Source of the DNA: Burkholderiales bacterium
Lineage (GTDB): Bacteria; Pseudomonadota; Gammaproteobacteria; Burkholderiales; CAIKXV01
Direction of reading: 5' to 3'
Length of the DNA stretch: 11,987 nucleotides
NCBI GenBank assembly: GCA_019751575.1
Contig: JAIENF010000643.1
Coordinates: 1 to 11,987 of the forward strand
Part shown: positions 1 to 7,272 of the stretch, piece after piece
Numbering within the stretch: position 1 is the stretch's first letter
Layout: the number at the start of each line of letters is the position of its first letter
The notes under the pieces: model-generated
What the model saw: the letters and a program-made list of their open reading frames with translations, nothing else
The model's database searches: none
What the model was told of the DNA's origin: nothing
Translations under genes and position numbers: made by a program

Positions 1-252
1 GGCACCGACCTGCTGGCCGAACTGCGCAAGCGCCAGGCGCAGTGCGTCGGCATACGCGTCTACTCGATCCATTCGCTCGACCACCACCGGGACCGGCGCC
101 GCGCGCTGATGCAGCGGGCGATCGAACTGATGGCCGCCGGCCGGCTGGCACCGCCGGTGCCCACCGTGCTGCCGCTCGCCGAAGCGCGCCGCGCGCATGA
201 GCTGCTGGAGGCGCGCAGACTGCTCGGCAAGCTGGTGCTGGTGTCCCGATGA
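1..252 (+). CDS. Zinc/quinone oxidoreductase-type medium-chain dehydrogenase, C-terminal fragment
   Basis: The reading frame is open from the first base to TGA at 250-252 and gives the last 83 residues of a protein whose start lies outside the window. The end resembles the C-terminus of medium-chain dehydrogenase/quinone oxidoreductase proteins: a stretch of basic and helical residues, then an MAAGRLAPPV segment, then a helix with EARRAHELLEARR and a final strand GKLVLV. In that family this part closes the cofactor domain, and the wording 'A..AH.LLE......GKLVL' is characteristic. The catalytic and nucleotide-binding regions are not present here, so cofactor and substrate cannot be judged. Its stop overlaps the start of the next gene (ATGA), so the two are probably cotranscribed and translationally coupled. 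Confidence 0.7.
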   Translation, partial: GTDLLAELRKRQAQCVGIRVYSIHSLDHHRDRRRALMQRAIELMAAGRLAPPVPTVLPLAEARRAHELLEARRLLGKLVLVSR

Positions 253-1043
253 CCGCGGGCGCGCAAGGCCCCGCCGCTTCCGGGGCAGCGCCTGCGCGCA
301 GGCGCGTCGCCCTGGTCACCGGCGCCTCGTATGGCATCGGCGCTGCAATCGCCGTCGCGCTCGCGCGTGACGGCTACGACGTGGCAGTGACCGAACTCGA
401 TGCCGGATCATTGACTGCGGTGGTGTCGGCGATCGAGGCGACCGGCATGCGTGCCTGCGCGATCGCGCTCGACACGCGCGACCAGGGGAACGTCGAGTCG
501 TGCATGCAGCAGGTGCTGGCGGCCTTCGGCCAGGTCGACCTGCTGGTCAACAATGCAGGCGTCCTGCTGCGCAAGGCGGCGGTCGACGTCACGCGCGACG
601 AGTGGGACGGGTTGATGGCGGTCAACCTGGCCGGCACCTTCTTCATGAGCCAGCAGATGGGTCGCCACCTGATCGATGCCGGGCGCCGGGGCAGCATCAT
701 CAGCATCGCGTCCACCCACGGCATGATCGGCATGCCCATGGTGTCCGTCTACGGCATCTCGAAGGCAGGCATCTCGCAGATGACGCGCATGCTCGCGATC
801 GAATGGGCGTCCCATGGCATCCGGGTGAATGCGATCGCCCCAGGCACCACCGAGACACCGACCCGGGCGAAGTCGCTCGGTGCCGATCCGGCGCGGCGGC
901 AGGCGATGATCGACCGGATTCCCTTCGGGCGTTTCTGCACCGAGGCAGACGTGGCGGCGATGGCGAGCTACCTGGCCAGCCCCGGCGCGGAGTACATTAC
1001 CGGACAGACGCTGCTGCTCGACGGCGGGTTGACAGCATACTGA
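249..1043 (+). CDS. Short-chain dehydrogenase/reductase (classical SDR), NAD-type
   Basis: A 264-residue classical SDR, a cytoplasmic NAD(P)-dependent oxidoreductase of hydroxy/keto groups. Visible are the Rossmann motif TGASYGIG (residues 24-31), NNAG (101-104), N126, and the catalytic set S155, Y168 and K172 in YGISK, with the usual 13-residue Ser-Tyr spacing. The C-terminal YITGQTLLLDGG is also typical. An acidic residue (E49/D51) after the second beta strand favours NAD over NADP by family rule. The first 18 residues are an Ala/Pro-rich extension ahead of the usual start of the fold. The ATG overlaps the upstream stop by four bases, which supports this start. The substrate is unknown. Its neighbours, a medium-chain and a beta-hydroxyacid dehydrogenase, suggest a catabolic role. 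Confidence 0.93.
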   Translation: MTAGAQGPAASGAAPARRRVALVTGASYGIGAAIAVALARDGYDVAVTELDAGSLTAVVSAIEATGMRACAIALDTRDQGNVESCMQQVLAAFGQVDLLVNNAGVLLRKAAVDVTRDEWDGLMAVNLAGTFFMSQQMGRHLIDAGRRGSIISIASTHGMIGMPMVSVYGISKAGISQMTRMLAIEWASHGIRVNAIAPGTTETPTRAKSLGADPARRQAMIDRIPFGRFCTEADVAAMASYLASPGAEYITGQTLLLDGGLTAY

Positions 1044-1078
1044 GCCGCCTCGGGCGGGCGCTTGAACGGGAGTCGGGA

Positions 1079-1987
1079 ATGGTCGTGACGGCAGGAGTCA
1101 TCGGGTTGGGCATCATGGGCGGTGCGATGGCGCAGGCCATGCTTGCCCGAGGCATCTGCGTGGTTGGCTTCGATCCGGCTGACGCTGCACGGGAACGGTT
1201 GCGTGCGGCCGGTGGCGAACCGCTGCCCTCCGTCGGCGATGTCGTGCGCGCCGCGCCGACGATCATCGTCTCCGTGGCCAGCAGCGCCGCGCTCGCGGCC
1301 ACGGTAGACGCGATCGCCGGGGCATGCGCAGGCGAGGACGACGTGAAGCCGATCGTGATCGAGACCAGCACGCTGCCGCTCGAGGACAAGCAGGCCGCCC
1401 TTGAACGGCTGGCCGCCATCGGCGTGACCGTGCTCGACTGCCCGATCAGCGGAACGGCGGTTCGCCTTCCCGAGCGCGCCTGGACCATCTTCGTGTCTGG
1501 CGATCCGGACGCCTGCCGGCAGGTGGATCCCCTGCTGGCGATCTTCGCGGACAACAAGCCCTATGTTGGCACGTACGGCAACGGCTCGCGGATGAAGCTG
1601 GCGGCCAACCACCTCGTGGCCATCTACAACGTCGCGTATGGCGAGTCCATGACCTTCTGTCGCAAGATGGGGCTGGATCCCGCGCAGGTACTCGAACTGT
1701 TCGGCCCAAGTCCGGTGCTCGGCACCGGCGTGCTGCGGCTGCGCGGCAAGATGATGGTCGCTCGCGAGTACCAGCCCGCGACGATGAAGGTCGAGGTCTG
1801 GCAGAAGGACATGCAGGTGATCGGTGACGAGGCGAAGGCGATGGGTGCCCCGACGCCGGTGTTCGACGCCTGCCGCATGGTCTACACCTCTGCCATGGCC
1901 CAGGGGCTTGGCGGGCACGACACAGCGTCGGTGTGCGAAGTCCTCGGCCGGATGGCTGGCGTGCCGGCTCCCGGAATCAGGACCTGA
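1079..1987 (+). CDS. NAD(P)-dependent beta-hydroxyacid dehydrogenase (3-hydroxyisobutyrate dehydrogenase family)
   Basis: A 302-residue protein starting MVVTAGVIGLGIMGG. The ATG at 1079 has a GGGAG ribosome-binding site at 1068-1072, and the same frame upstream of it is only the shadow of the SDR gene. The N-terminal Rossmann domain shows GLGIMG (9-14). The substrate loop reads DCPISGT (120-126) where many members have DAPVSGG. The family catalytic lysine is K173 in GNGSRMKLAANH, with N177, and a second conserved lysine is K243 (QKDMQ). The helical C-terminal domain is complete, so the gene looks intact. The family oxidises 3-hydroxyisobutyrate, tartronate semialdehyde and related 3-hydroxy acids; the variant loop means the substrate should not be assigned. 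It lies 35 bases after the SDR gene on the same strand. Confidence 0.92.
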   Translation: MVVTAGVIGLGIMGGAMAQAMLARGICVVGFDPADAARERLRAAGGEPLPSVGDVVRAAPTIIVSVASSAALAATVDAIAGACAGEDDVKPIVIETSTLPLEDKQAALERLAAIGVTVLDCPISGTAVRLPERAWTIFVSGDPDACRQVDPLLAIFADNKPYVGTYGNGSRMKLAANHLVAIYNVAYGESMTFCRKMGLDPAQVLELFGPSPVLGTGVLRLRGKMMVAREYQPATMKVEVWQKDMQVIGDEAKAMGAPTPVFDACRMVYTSAMAQGLGGHDTASVCEVLGRMAGVPAPGIRT

Positions 1988-2003
1988 GCGTCGCCGGGCT
2001 CAG
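1984..2003. terminator. Inverted repeat over the convergent stop codons, possible bidirectional terminator
   Basis: CTGAGC (1984-1989) and GCTCAG (1998-2003) form a perfect 6-bp stem with an 8-base loop. The repeat contains the TGA of the plus-strand dehydrogenase gene (1985-1987) and the stop of the minus-strand CMD gene (2000-2002). There is no T-run on either side, so it is at best a weak intrinsic terminator. Confidence 0.3.
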
Positions 2004-2476
2004 CCCTTCCGCGGGCTGCGTGCCTTGCGCGGCTTACCCGCCTTACCGGCCTTCGGCGGCCGTTGCTCGGCGAACACCTCCCGGGCGATCCGGTAGGCAT
2101 CGAGCGAGGCCGGCCCGCCACAATAGAGGAAGCCGTGCAGGATCAACTCTCCGATCTCCTCCTCGGTGACCCCGACATTGAGCGCGCCCCGGACATGGAT
2201 ACGCAGTTCCTCCGGCCTATTGAGCGCGATGCACATCGACACCGTCGCCATGCAGCGCTCGCGCAGGCTCAGGCCTGGCCGCTGCCATACGGTGCCCCAG
2301 GCGAACTCCGTCGCAATCTGCTGGAAGGGTGCGGTGAGTGCATCGGCGGCGGCGATCGAGCGCTCGACATACTCGCGGCCCAGTACCCGGGTGCGGGTCG
2401 CGATCCCGGCACGGAAGGCGGGCGTGGGTTTCATTGCGACCGGGGCGCGTCTGGCCGCGCTGCTACGGGTTGCCAT
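2000..2476 (-). CDS. Carboxymuconolactone decarboxylase family protein
   Basis: A 158-residue protein with the CMD fold pattern of PcaC-like proteins: RVLGREYVERS (30-40), FAWGTVWQRPGLSLRER (59-74, with E73), IALNRPEELRIH (83-94, H94), GVTEEEIGELILH and YCGGPASLDA (118-127). PcaC decarboxylates 4-carboxymuconolactone in the protocatechuate branch of the beta-ketoadipate pathway. CMD-family members also include AhpD-like thiol peroxidases, but the CxxC of AhpD is absent, so a decarboxylase or lyase-like role is more likely. No other pca gene is present, so pcaC is not assigned. Residues 139-158 form a Lys/Arg/Pro/Gly-rich tail beyond the usual end of the domain. The start has a clear ribosome-binding site. 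It is probably the last gene of the minus-strand block. Confidence 0.88.
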   Translation of the reverse strand: MATRSSAARRAPVAMKPTPAFRAGIATRTRVLGREYVERSIAAADALTAPFQQIATEFAWGTVWQRPGLSLRERCMATVSMCIALNRPEELRIHVRGALNVGVTEEEIGELILHGFLYCGGPASLDAYRIAREVFAEQRPPKAGKAGKPRKARSPRKG

Positions 2477-2481
2477 TGATT

Positions 2482-2487
2482 CTCCTC
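2482..2487 (-). promoter_or_regulatory. Ribosome-binding site of the CMD gene
   Basis: The plus strand reads ctcctc, so the minus strand has GAGGAG five bases before the ATG at 2476. It decides the start in favour of the first Met over the internal Met15. Confidence 0.75.
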
Positions 2488-2555
2488 AGGACTTCCGGTT
2501 CTGGAACGGCTGGGTGGACTCGCCGCAGGGACAGGATGGGTGGCAGACAGGCCGC

Positions 2556-3536
2556 TCAATCGGCACGGATCTTCGCCTGCCGCACGATCGCGCCCCATTT
2601 CTCGATCTCGGCCTTGATGTACGCAGCAAACTGCTCGGGCGTGCCGAAATCGGGGATTGCACCCTGCTGGGTGAGTTTCTCGGCGGTATCCTTCTGCTGC
2701 AGGATCCCGACGATTTCGCGGTTCAACCGCCCGACGACATCGCGCGGCGTGTTGGCTGGCGCCACCATGCCCACCCACGAGTAGGCCTCGTAGCCCGGTA
2801 CGCCGCTCTCCGCGATGGTCGGCACGTTCGGCAGCGAAGGAATGCGCTTCAGGTTGCCGACGGCGACCGCGGTGAGCCGCTTCTGTTCGATGAACGGAAG
2901 CACCGACGGAATGCTGCTGAACATCAACTGCACATGCCCGCCGACGAGGTCCTGGACCGCAGGTCCCGCACCCTTGTAGGGCACGTGCGTGATCCTCAGC
3001 TTGGTGATGAAGTTGAACAATTCGCCTGCAAGATGACCCGAGTTGCCGCTGCCGGGCGAGGCGTACGAAATCTGGTCGGGCCGTGACCTTGCCAGAGCGA
3101 TCAGGTCGCGTACCGTCCGGACGGGCAGCGACGGGTGTGCCACCAGCAGCAGCGGGAAGTTCACCATGTTGGTGATCGGGGCGAAATCGCGCACCGGATC
3201 GTAGGGAATCTTCTCGTACAGGCTCGGGTTCACTGCCATCGGGCCGGCCGCCCCGGTGCCGATGGTGTAGCCATCGGGCGCGGACTTGGCGAGCACTTCG
3301 AGCCCGAGCATGCCGTTCGCACCGGCACGGTTCTCGACCACAACCGTCTGGCCGACCCGGTCGGTGAGGCGCAGCGCGACCACGCGCGCGATGACGTCGT
3401 TTCCGCCACCCGGCGGGAACGGCACGATCACTCGGATAGGCTTCACCGGGTATGCCTGGGCAGACAGATTCATGCTCGCCAGGCCGCTCAGCGTTGCTGC
3501 CAAAAGCACGCACGCGCGGTTCATCGTCGACGGCAT
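2556..3536 (-). CDS. Bug/TctC-family periplasmic solute-binding protein
   Basis: A 326-residue extracytoplasmic binding protein of the tripartite tricarboxylate transporter class. A signal peptide is visible (basic start, hydrophobic residues 8-21, likely cleavage after SAQA at 28), followed by the family opening YPVKPIRVIVPFPPGGGND (29-47) in which D47 is the conserved ligand-contacting Asp. Further family blocks are GQTVVVENRAGANG, a PYDPVRDFAPI segment, PYKGAGPAVQDLVGGHVQLMF and PNVPTIAESGVPGYEA. The length is normal. Bug proteins bind carboxylates, amino acids, nicotinate and similar solutes. No TctA/TctB membrane genes are in this window, as is usual for orphan Bug genes. It sits 30 bases after the M20 hydrolase gene, which suggests it captures a substrate, or a product precursor, for this block. 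The ligand is unknown. Confidence 0.95.
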   Translation of the reverse strand: MPSTMNRACVLLAATLSGLASMNLSAQAYPVKPIRVIVPFPPGGGNDVIARVVALRLTDRVGQTVVVENRAGANGMLGLEVLAKSAPDGYTIGTGAAGPMAVNPSLYEKIPYDPVRDFAPITNMVNFPLLLVAHPSLPVRTVRDLIALARSRPDQISYASPGSGNSGHLAGELFNFITKLRITHVPYKGAGPAVQDLVGGHVQLMFSSIPSVLPFIEQKRLTAVAVGNLKRIPSLPNVPTIAESGVPGYEAYSWVGMVAPANTPRDVVGRLNREIVGILQQKDTAEKLTQQGAIPDFGTPEQFAAYIKAEIEKWGAIVRQAKIRAD

Positions 3537-3540
3537 TCTT

Positions 3541-3546
3541 CCTCCT
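3541..3546 (-). promoter_or_regulatory. Ribosome-binding site of the Bug/TctC gene
   Basis: The plus strand reads cctcct, so the minus strand has a consensus AGGAGG four bases before the ATG at 3536. The alternative internal start (Met5 at 3524) would be 16 bases away, so the upstream start is preferred. Confidence 0.8.
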
Positions 3547-3566
3547 GTGTTTTCATGCGGCTGTTA

Positions 3567-4838
3567 TCAATGGGCCACGATCGCCCGGTGCAGTACCTCG
3601 ACGCCGCTGAAGAAGTCCTGCAGGTCCATCGCCTCGTGCGGGTTGTGCGAGCCGCGGTCGTTGCGCACGAACACCATCCCGCAGGACACGCCCGCATTGG
3701 CGAAAACGGCCGCATCATGGCCGGCGCCGCTGGGCATGGGCTCCATGTCGATCGCCTGCGCTTCGCAGGCGCTCGACAGCCTCGCCACCCAGGCCGGATC
3801 CATCGTCGCCGGCGCCGTGTAGAGCCGACGGTCGAACAGGAACTCGACGCCTCGCGAGCGGCCGATGCGTTCGCACTCTTCCAGCATCAGCTTGTGGAAG
3901 CGTTCGAGCACGTCGTTGTCCTGGCTGCGCACTTCGAAGCTGAACGCGACCTCGCCCGGGATCACCGATACCGCATGGCTCTTCGGGTCGGTGGACACCA
4001 TGCCGCAGGTCATCACCATGTCCATGCCCATCTGCTGCAGCACGCGCCAGTGTTCATCGAGCCGCGTCATCAGTTCGGCCACCGCCAGCACCGCGTCCTT
4101 GCGCAGCCAGCGCGGCACCGCGCCGGAATGCCCGGTCTCGCCCTTGCACAGGATGCGGTTGTGCCGCACGTTGCCGCGGATGCCGGTGACCGGCGCCACC
4201 GCCCACTTGCGCGCGACCATCGTCGGGCCCTGCTCGATATGCAGTTCGAGGTAGGCTGCGACCTGCGCCGGATCGATCAGACGCTCGCCGGCCTCGATGC
4301 GCGCGGTGTCTATGCCCAGCGACTGCATGTCCTCGCGCATCGTGCGTCCGGTCTCGCGCTGCTTCAGGTCGAGGTCGGTGCTGGTGAGCTGCCCGGTCAG
4401 CGACAGCGAACCCATGTAGGCCTTGCCGTACCAGGCGCTCTCCTCGCCGCGCAGCGCGAGCACATGGATCGGCCGTGGCGGCACCTGCCCGCGCCGGCTG
4501 TAGTGCAGCAGCACCAGCAGGCCCGCGACGACGCCAGCCAGGCCGTCGAAGTTGCCGCCCTGTGGCACCGAGTCGAGGTGCGAGCCGATCAGCACCGGAG
4601 CGCCGGCGGGCTCGCCCGGCACGCGGATGATGCGGTTGTCCACCGCATCGCGTTCGCAGTCGAGCCCTTCTGCGCGCGCGAACGCCTCGATGATCGCCAT
4701 CGCACGGTTCTCGCCCTCGCCATAGCTCGCCCGCGTGACCCCGACGCCGTCGAAGGTGGCTTTCCGCACCTCGTCCAGGAGCTTCCCGGCGACGTCCTTC
4801 AGGGAGGGGTCGAGCCGTGTCCCGCCTGCATCAACCAT
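3567..4838 (-). CDS. M20-family metal-dependent hydrolase, carbamoylase/allantoate amidohydrolase type
   Basis: A 423-residue protein when started at ATG 4838 (MVDAGGTRLD). The same frame continues upstream, but only as a shadow of the pyrE-like gene. Family metal-site residues are in place: H87 in GSHLDSVPQGG, D98 in NFDG, E132/E133 in LRGEES, H200 in ELHIEQG and H398 in SHNPHE, plus GAGHDA (371-376). This pattern fits the hydantoinase/carbamoylase branch, which includes N-carbamoyl-L-amino acid hydrolase, allantoate amidohydrolase and beta-ureidopropionase. These enzymes cleave ureido or amidino C-N bonds with a dinuclear metal centre in the cytoplasm. Length is normal and no signal peptide is seen. 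The start overlaps the pyrE-like stop by eight bases, so translation is probably coupled. The exact substrate cannot be separated by eye. Confidence 0.92.
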   Translation of the reverse strand: MVDAGGTRLDPSLKDVAGKLLDEVRKATFDGVGVTRASYGEGENRAMAIIEAFARAEGLDCERDAVDNRIIRVPGEPAGAPVLIGSHLDSVPQGGNFDGLAGVVAGLLVLLHYSRRGQVPPRPIHVLALRGEESAWYGKAYMGSLSLTGQLTSTDLDLKQRETGRTMREDMQSLGIDTARIEAGERLIDPAQVAAYLELHIEQGPTMVARKWAVAPVTGIRGNVRHNRILCKGETGHSGAVPRWLRKDAVLAVAELMTRLDEHWRVLQQMGMDMVMTCGMVSTDPKSHAVSVIPGEVAFSFEVRSQDNDVLERFHKLMLEECERIGRSRGVEFLFDRRLYTAPATMDPAWVARLSSACEAQAIDMEPMPSGAGHDAAVFANAGVSCGMVFVRNDRGSHNPHEAMDLQDFFSGVEVLHRAIVAH

Positions 4839-5571
4839 GTTCGGGCGTGCCGCTCGGTACGACCCCGGCGCCCCCATGCAGGGCAGACCAGCCGACCGGG
4901 TCGGCGAGGAAGTCCTTGATCTCCTTCGCATGCTTCGGCGTGAAGTAGCTGACCGACTTGGTCTGGGTGAACACGTCCTTCCAGGTCGCCAGCGCATGCA
5001 TGGTGAAGCCGTTCTCTTCGTATACCTGCCGGCTCTGCGGATAGATGTCGTAGTTGAAGATCACGAAGATGTCGCTCAGTTGCGCGCCTGCCTGGCGCAG
5101 CGCGCGCGCGGTGCCGATCTTCGAGCGGCCGTCGGTGGTGAGGTCGTCGACCAGCAGGCAGCGTGCGCCTTCGGGCAGGTCGCCCTCGATCTGCGCATGC
5201 GAACCCCAGCCGACCGACTTCTTGCGCACATAGACCATCGGCAGGTCGAGCCGGTCGGCGATCCAGGAGGCGAACGGGATGCCTGCGGTCTCGGTGCCGG
5301 CGATCACGTCGATCGAAGCGCCCAGGCGTGCCCGCAGCAGCCCCGCCGCATGGTCCATCAGCAGCCGGCGATGACCCGGATGCGACATCAGCTTTCGACA
5401 GTCGACATACACCGGGCTGGCCCAGCCGGTGGTGTAGATGAACGGCTGCCGTTCGTAGACCAGCACCGCCTTCAGCGCGAGCAGGGCCTGCGCGGTGTCG
5501 GACGCGACGGTCAGCGCGTCGGGCGGGATCGGGGGCAGGCCGGACGAGGGCGGCGACGCGGGGTCGGTCAT
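4831..5571 (-). CDS. pyrE: Orotate phosphoribosyltransferase-like protein (alphaproteobacterial-type PyrE)
   Basis: A 246-residue type I phosphoribosyltransferase. Seen are YVDCRKLMSHP (55-65), AGTETAGIP (91-99), the flexible loop region YVRKKSVGWGSHAQIEG (114-130), the PRPP-binding motif LLVDDLTTDGRSK (139-151) and a C-terminal FLADPVGWSALH. PyrE makes OMP from orotate and PRPP. From memory, the LTTDG..K form of the PRPP loop, ETAGIP and the C-terminal pattern resemble the OPRT of alphaproteobacteria more than the E. coli form (VITAGT). The start is taken at MTDPAS, 16 bases after the amidase stop; no good ribosome-binding site precedes it, but upstream sequence encodes the amidase. The surroundings are catabolic rather than pyrimidine-biosynthetic, so this may be a second OPRT or one acting on another base-like acid. 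Confidence 0.88.
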   Translation of the reverse strand: MTDPASPPSSGLPPIPPDALTVASDTAQALLALKAVLVYERQPFIYTTGWASPVYVDCRKLMSHPGHRRLLMDHAAGLLRARLGASIDVIAGTETAGIPFASWIADRLDLPMVYVRKKSVGWGSHAQIEGDLPEGARCLLVDDLTTDGRSKIGTARALRQAGAQLSDIFVIFNYDIYPQSRQVYEENGFTMHALATWKDVFTQTKSVSYFTPKHAKEIKDFLADPVGWSALHGGAGVVPSGTPEHG

Positions 5572-5587
5572 GGGCGGGGCGTGCAGA

Positions 5588-7168
5588 TCAGGGCTGGACA
5601 GTGTAATCCAGCCGCGGCTCGATCCGCAGCCGCGTCGCCTGCTCGAACGCATAGGCCATGGCCAGCAGTGCGCCGTCCTCGCCGCGGCGGCCGATGAAGG
5701 TGATGCCGGCCGGCGTGCTGCTGCCTTCGCGCAGCCCGAGCGGTACCGTGATCGCCGGATGGCCCGCGTTCGCGTAGAGCGTCGAGTGCATGTTGTCGAT
5801 GCTCACCAGCATGCGCGCGCCCGTCTTGTCGAAGGTCGCGTCCAGGATGGCGGCGGAGGACTCCCGCAGTCGAAGGACGAGTGCATCGTGCGTCCGGCGG
5901 TCGAGCAGCGGTGCCTTCGACAGGGCGGCGAGCAGGTCGAACCCGAACGGTGCACGCCGGTCCGGCATCGCGCGGTACCAGGCGAGCAGGTCGTCCAGCG
6001 TGGTGGTGCCCGGCACACGCCTCGAAACGTAGCCCATCATGTCCAGCCGCATGCCGGATGCCAGCAGCTGCACGAACGGTGCGCCATCGGCCCACGCGGG
6101 TGACTGTGGCAGCAGGGTCGGACGCGGCACGGCACCGGCGGCCGCGAGGCCGTTCCTTGCGCGATCGAGCAGCGCGGCGTTGCCGCGCCCGGCGAGGATG
6201 TCGCGCTCCAGTACGCCGACGCTTGCACCGGACAGCGCCTCCTTGCGCAGTCCGCCCGCGAAGCGCGGGGGATTCAGGGCGATCGCGTCGAGCAGGATCG
6301 CGGCATCGGTCACCGATCGCGCCACCGGCCCCGCCGTATCGTTCGCGGACAGCAGCGGCACGATGCCGGTGCCATCCACCATGCCCCGGCCCGGCTTCAT
6401 GCCGACCACGCCATTCCATGCGGACGGTGCGATCAACGAACCCGAGGTTTCGGTGCCGATGCTGGCCATGGCCAGCCGGGCTGCCGTGCCCGCCGCCGAG
6501 CCGGCGCTCGAGCCGCCGGTGAGTGGTGACCCGTGCGGGTTCATCGTCTGTCCGCCCACTGCACTGCTGCCGCCCGTGCGTGTACCCAGGGTGACGATGC
6601 CTGCGAACTCGGAGAGGTTCGCCTTGCCGAGGATCACCGCTCCGGAGGCGCGCAGCCGCGCGACCAGTGGCGCATCGGCCTTTGCCACATGGTCCAGCAG
6701 CAGGGCACTGCCCGCGGTCGTGTGCATCGGCGGCGCGGTCTCGATGTTGTCCTTGAGGCTGATCGGGATGCCGTCGAGCGGTCCGAGCGGTCGGCCGGCC
6801 TTGCGCCGCGCGTCCGCGGCCCGCGCTTCGTCGAGCGCGGCCGGGTTCAACTCAATGTAAGTGCGCAGCCGTTCATCGTGGCGGCGGATGCGGTCGAGGA
6901 AGTACAGCGTGAGCGTTTCAGAGGTCAGGCGCCCTGCGGCCAGGGCTGCCTGCACCTGCGGGATCGTCGCATGCCGCAACAGTGCGTCGACCTCCATGGC
7001 GGCGTGCGGCGTGAAGCGCTCGAGTGCCGTGTCGAACGGCCTGAAGTCGAGGGCGCGCAGGCGGGGGATGTTCGCCGTTGCAGCCGCATGCACGGGTGCG
7101 ACGACGCTCGAGATACAGAGCAGCAGCGCAAGCGTGAGCGCAATGTGTAGCGGTTGGCTCATGGGCAT
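5588..7168 (-). CDS. Secreted amidase-signature enzyme, peptide-amidase-like
   Basis: A 526-residue amidase-signature hydrolase starting MPMSQPLHIAL. The catalytic Ser-cisSer-Lys triad can be placed: K139 in ISLKDN, S220 in GGSSAGSA and nucleophile S244 in GTETSGSLIAPSA. Blocks such as DGIPISLKDNIET and NGVVGMKPG are typical and recall bacterial peptide amidases, which hydrolyse C-terminal amides of peptides. Residues 8-28 form a signal-peptide-like segment ending VHA, so the enzyme is probably exported, unlike most amidase-signature proteins. No convincing ribosome-binding site precedes ATG 7168; ATG 7162 and GTG 7186 are alternatives that keep the signal peptide. The same frame stays open far upstream, but there it is a shadow of the alpha/beta hydrolase gene. 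Substrate unknown. Confidence 0.92.
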   Translation of the reverse strand: MPMSQPLHIALTLALLLCISSVVAPVHAAATANIPRLRALDFRPFDTALERFTPHAAMEVDALLRHATIPQVQAALAAGRLTSETLTLYFLDRIRRHDERLRTYIELNPAALDEARAADARRKAGRPLGPLDGIPISLKDNIETAPPMHTTAGSALLLDHVAKADAPLVARLRASGAVILGKANLSEFAGIVTLGTRTGGSSAVGGQTMNPHGSPLTGGSSAGSAAGTAARLAMASIGTETSGSLIAPSAWNGVVGMKPGRGMVDGTGIVPLLSANDTAGPVARSVTDAAILLDAIALNPPRFAGGLRKEALSGASVGVLERDILAGRGNAALLDRARNGLAAAGAVPRPTLLPQSPAWADGAPFVQLLASGMRLDMMGYVSRRVPGTTTLDDLLAWYRAMPDRRAPFGFDLLAALSKAPLLDRRTHDALVLRLRESSAAILDATFDKTGARMLVSIDNMHSTLYANAGHPAITVPLGLREGSSTPAGITFIGRRGEDGALLAMAYAFEQATRLRIEPRLDYTVQP

Positions 7169-7217
7169 CGTGGCCGCGTCTGCCACGCCGAGTCTCTGCG
7201 CATCAGGGTCTTTCGAT

Positions 7218-7246
7218 GGCGTAAAGCCGGATGCGCGGGTTCGCAA
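7218..7246 (-). promoter_or_regulatory. Possible promoter ahead of the amidase gene
   Basis: In the 104-base gap between the hydrolase stop and the amidase start, the minus strand has TTGCGA (7246-7241) and, 17 bases on, TACGCC (7223-7218). The -35 is fair and the -10 poor. It could give the amidase-to-CMD part of the block its own start site. Confidence 0.18.
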
Positions 7247-7272
7247 GGCACGCCCCGGTCTGCCACCCGTGA

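Noticed and set aside
1029..1060. TTGACA at 1029-1034 as a -35 promoter element for the next gene
   Set aside because: No acceptable -10 box at 16-18 bases; it lies in the last codons of the SDR gene.
500..1078. Upstream extension of the beta-hydroxyacid dehydrogenase frame
   Set aside because: It overlaps the SDR gene in another frame with low-complexity sequence. The Rossmann fold and ribosome-binding site place the start at 1079.
3135..4919. 594-residue open frame on the plus strand
   Set aside because: Composition is His/Arg/Ala-rich with no domain, and it is antisense to the M20 and Bug genes, which have full motif sets.
4839..4997. N-terminal extension of the M20 hydrolase
   Set aside because: Arg/Ser-rich shadow of the pyrE-like gene; the family fold starts after MVDAGG.
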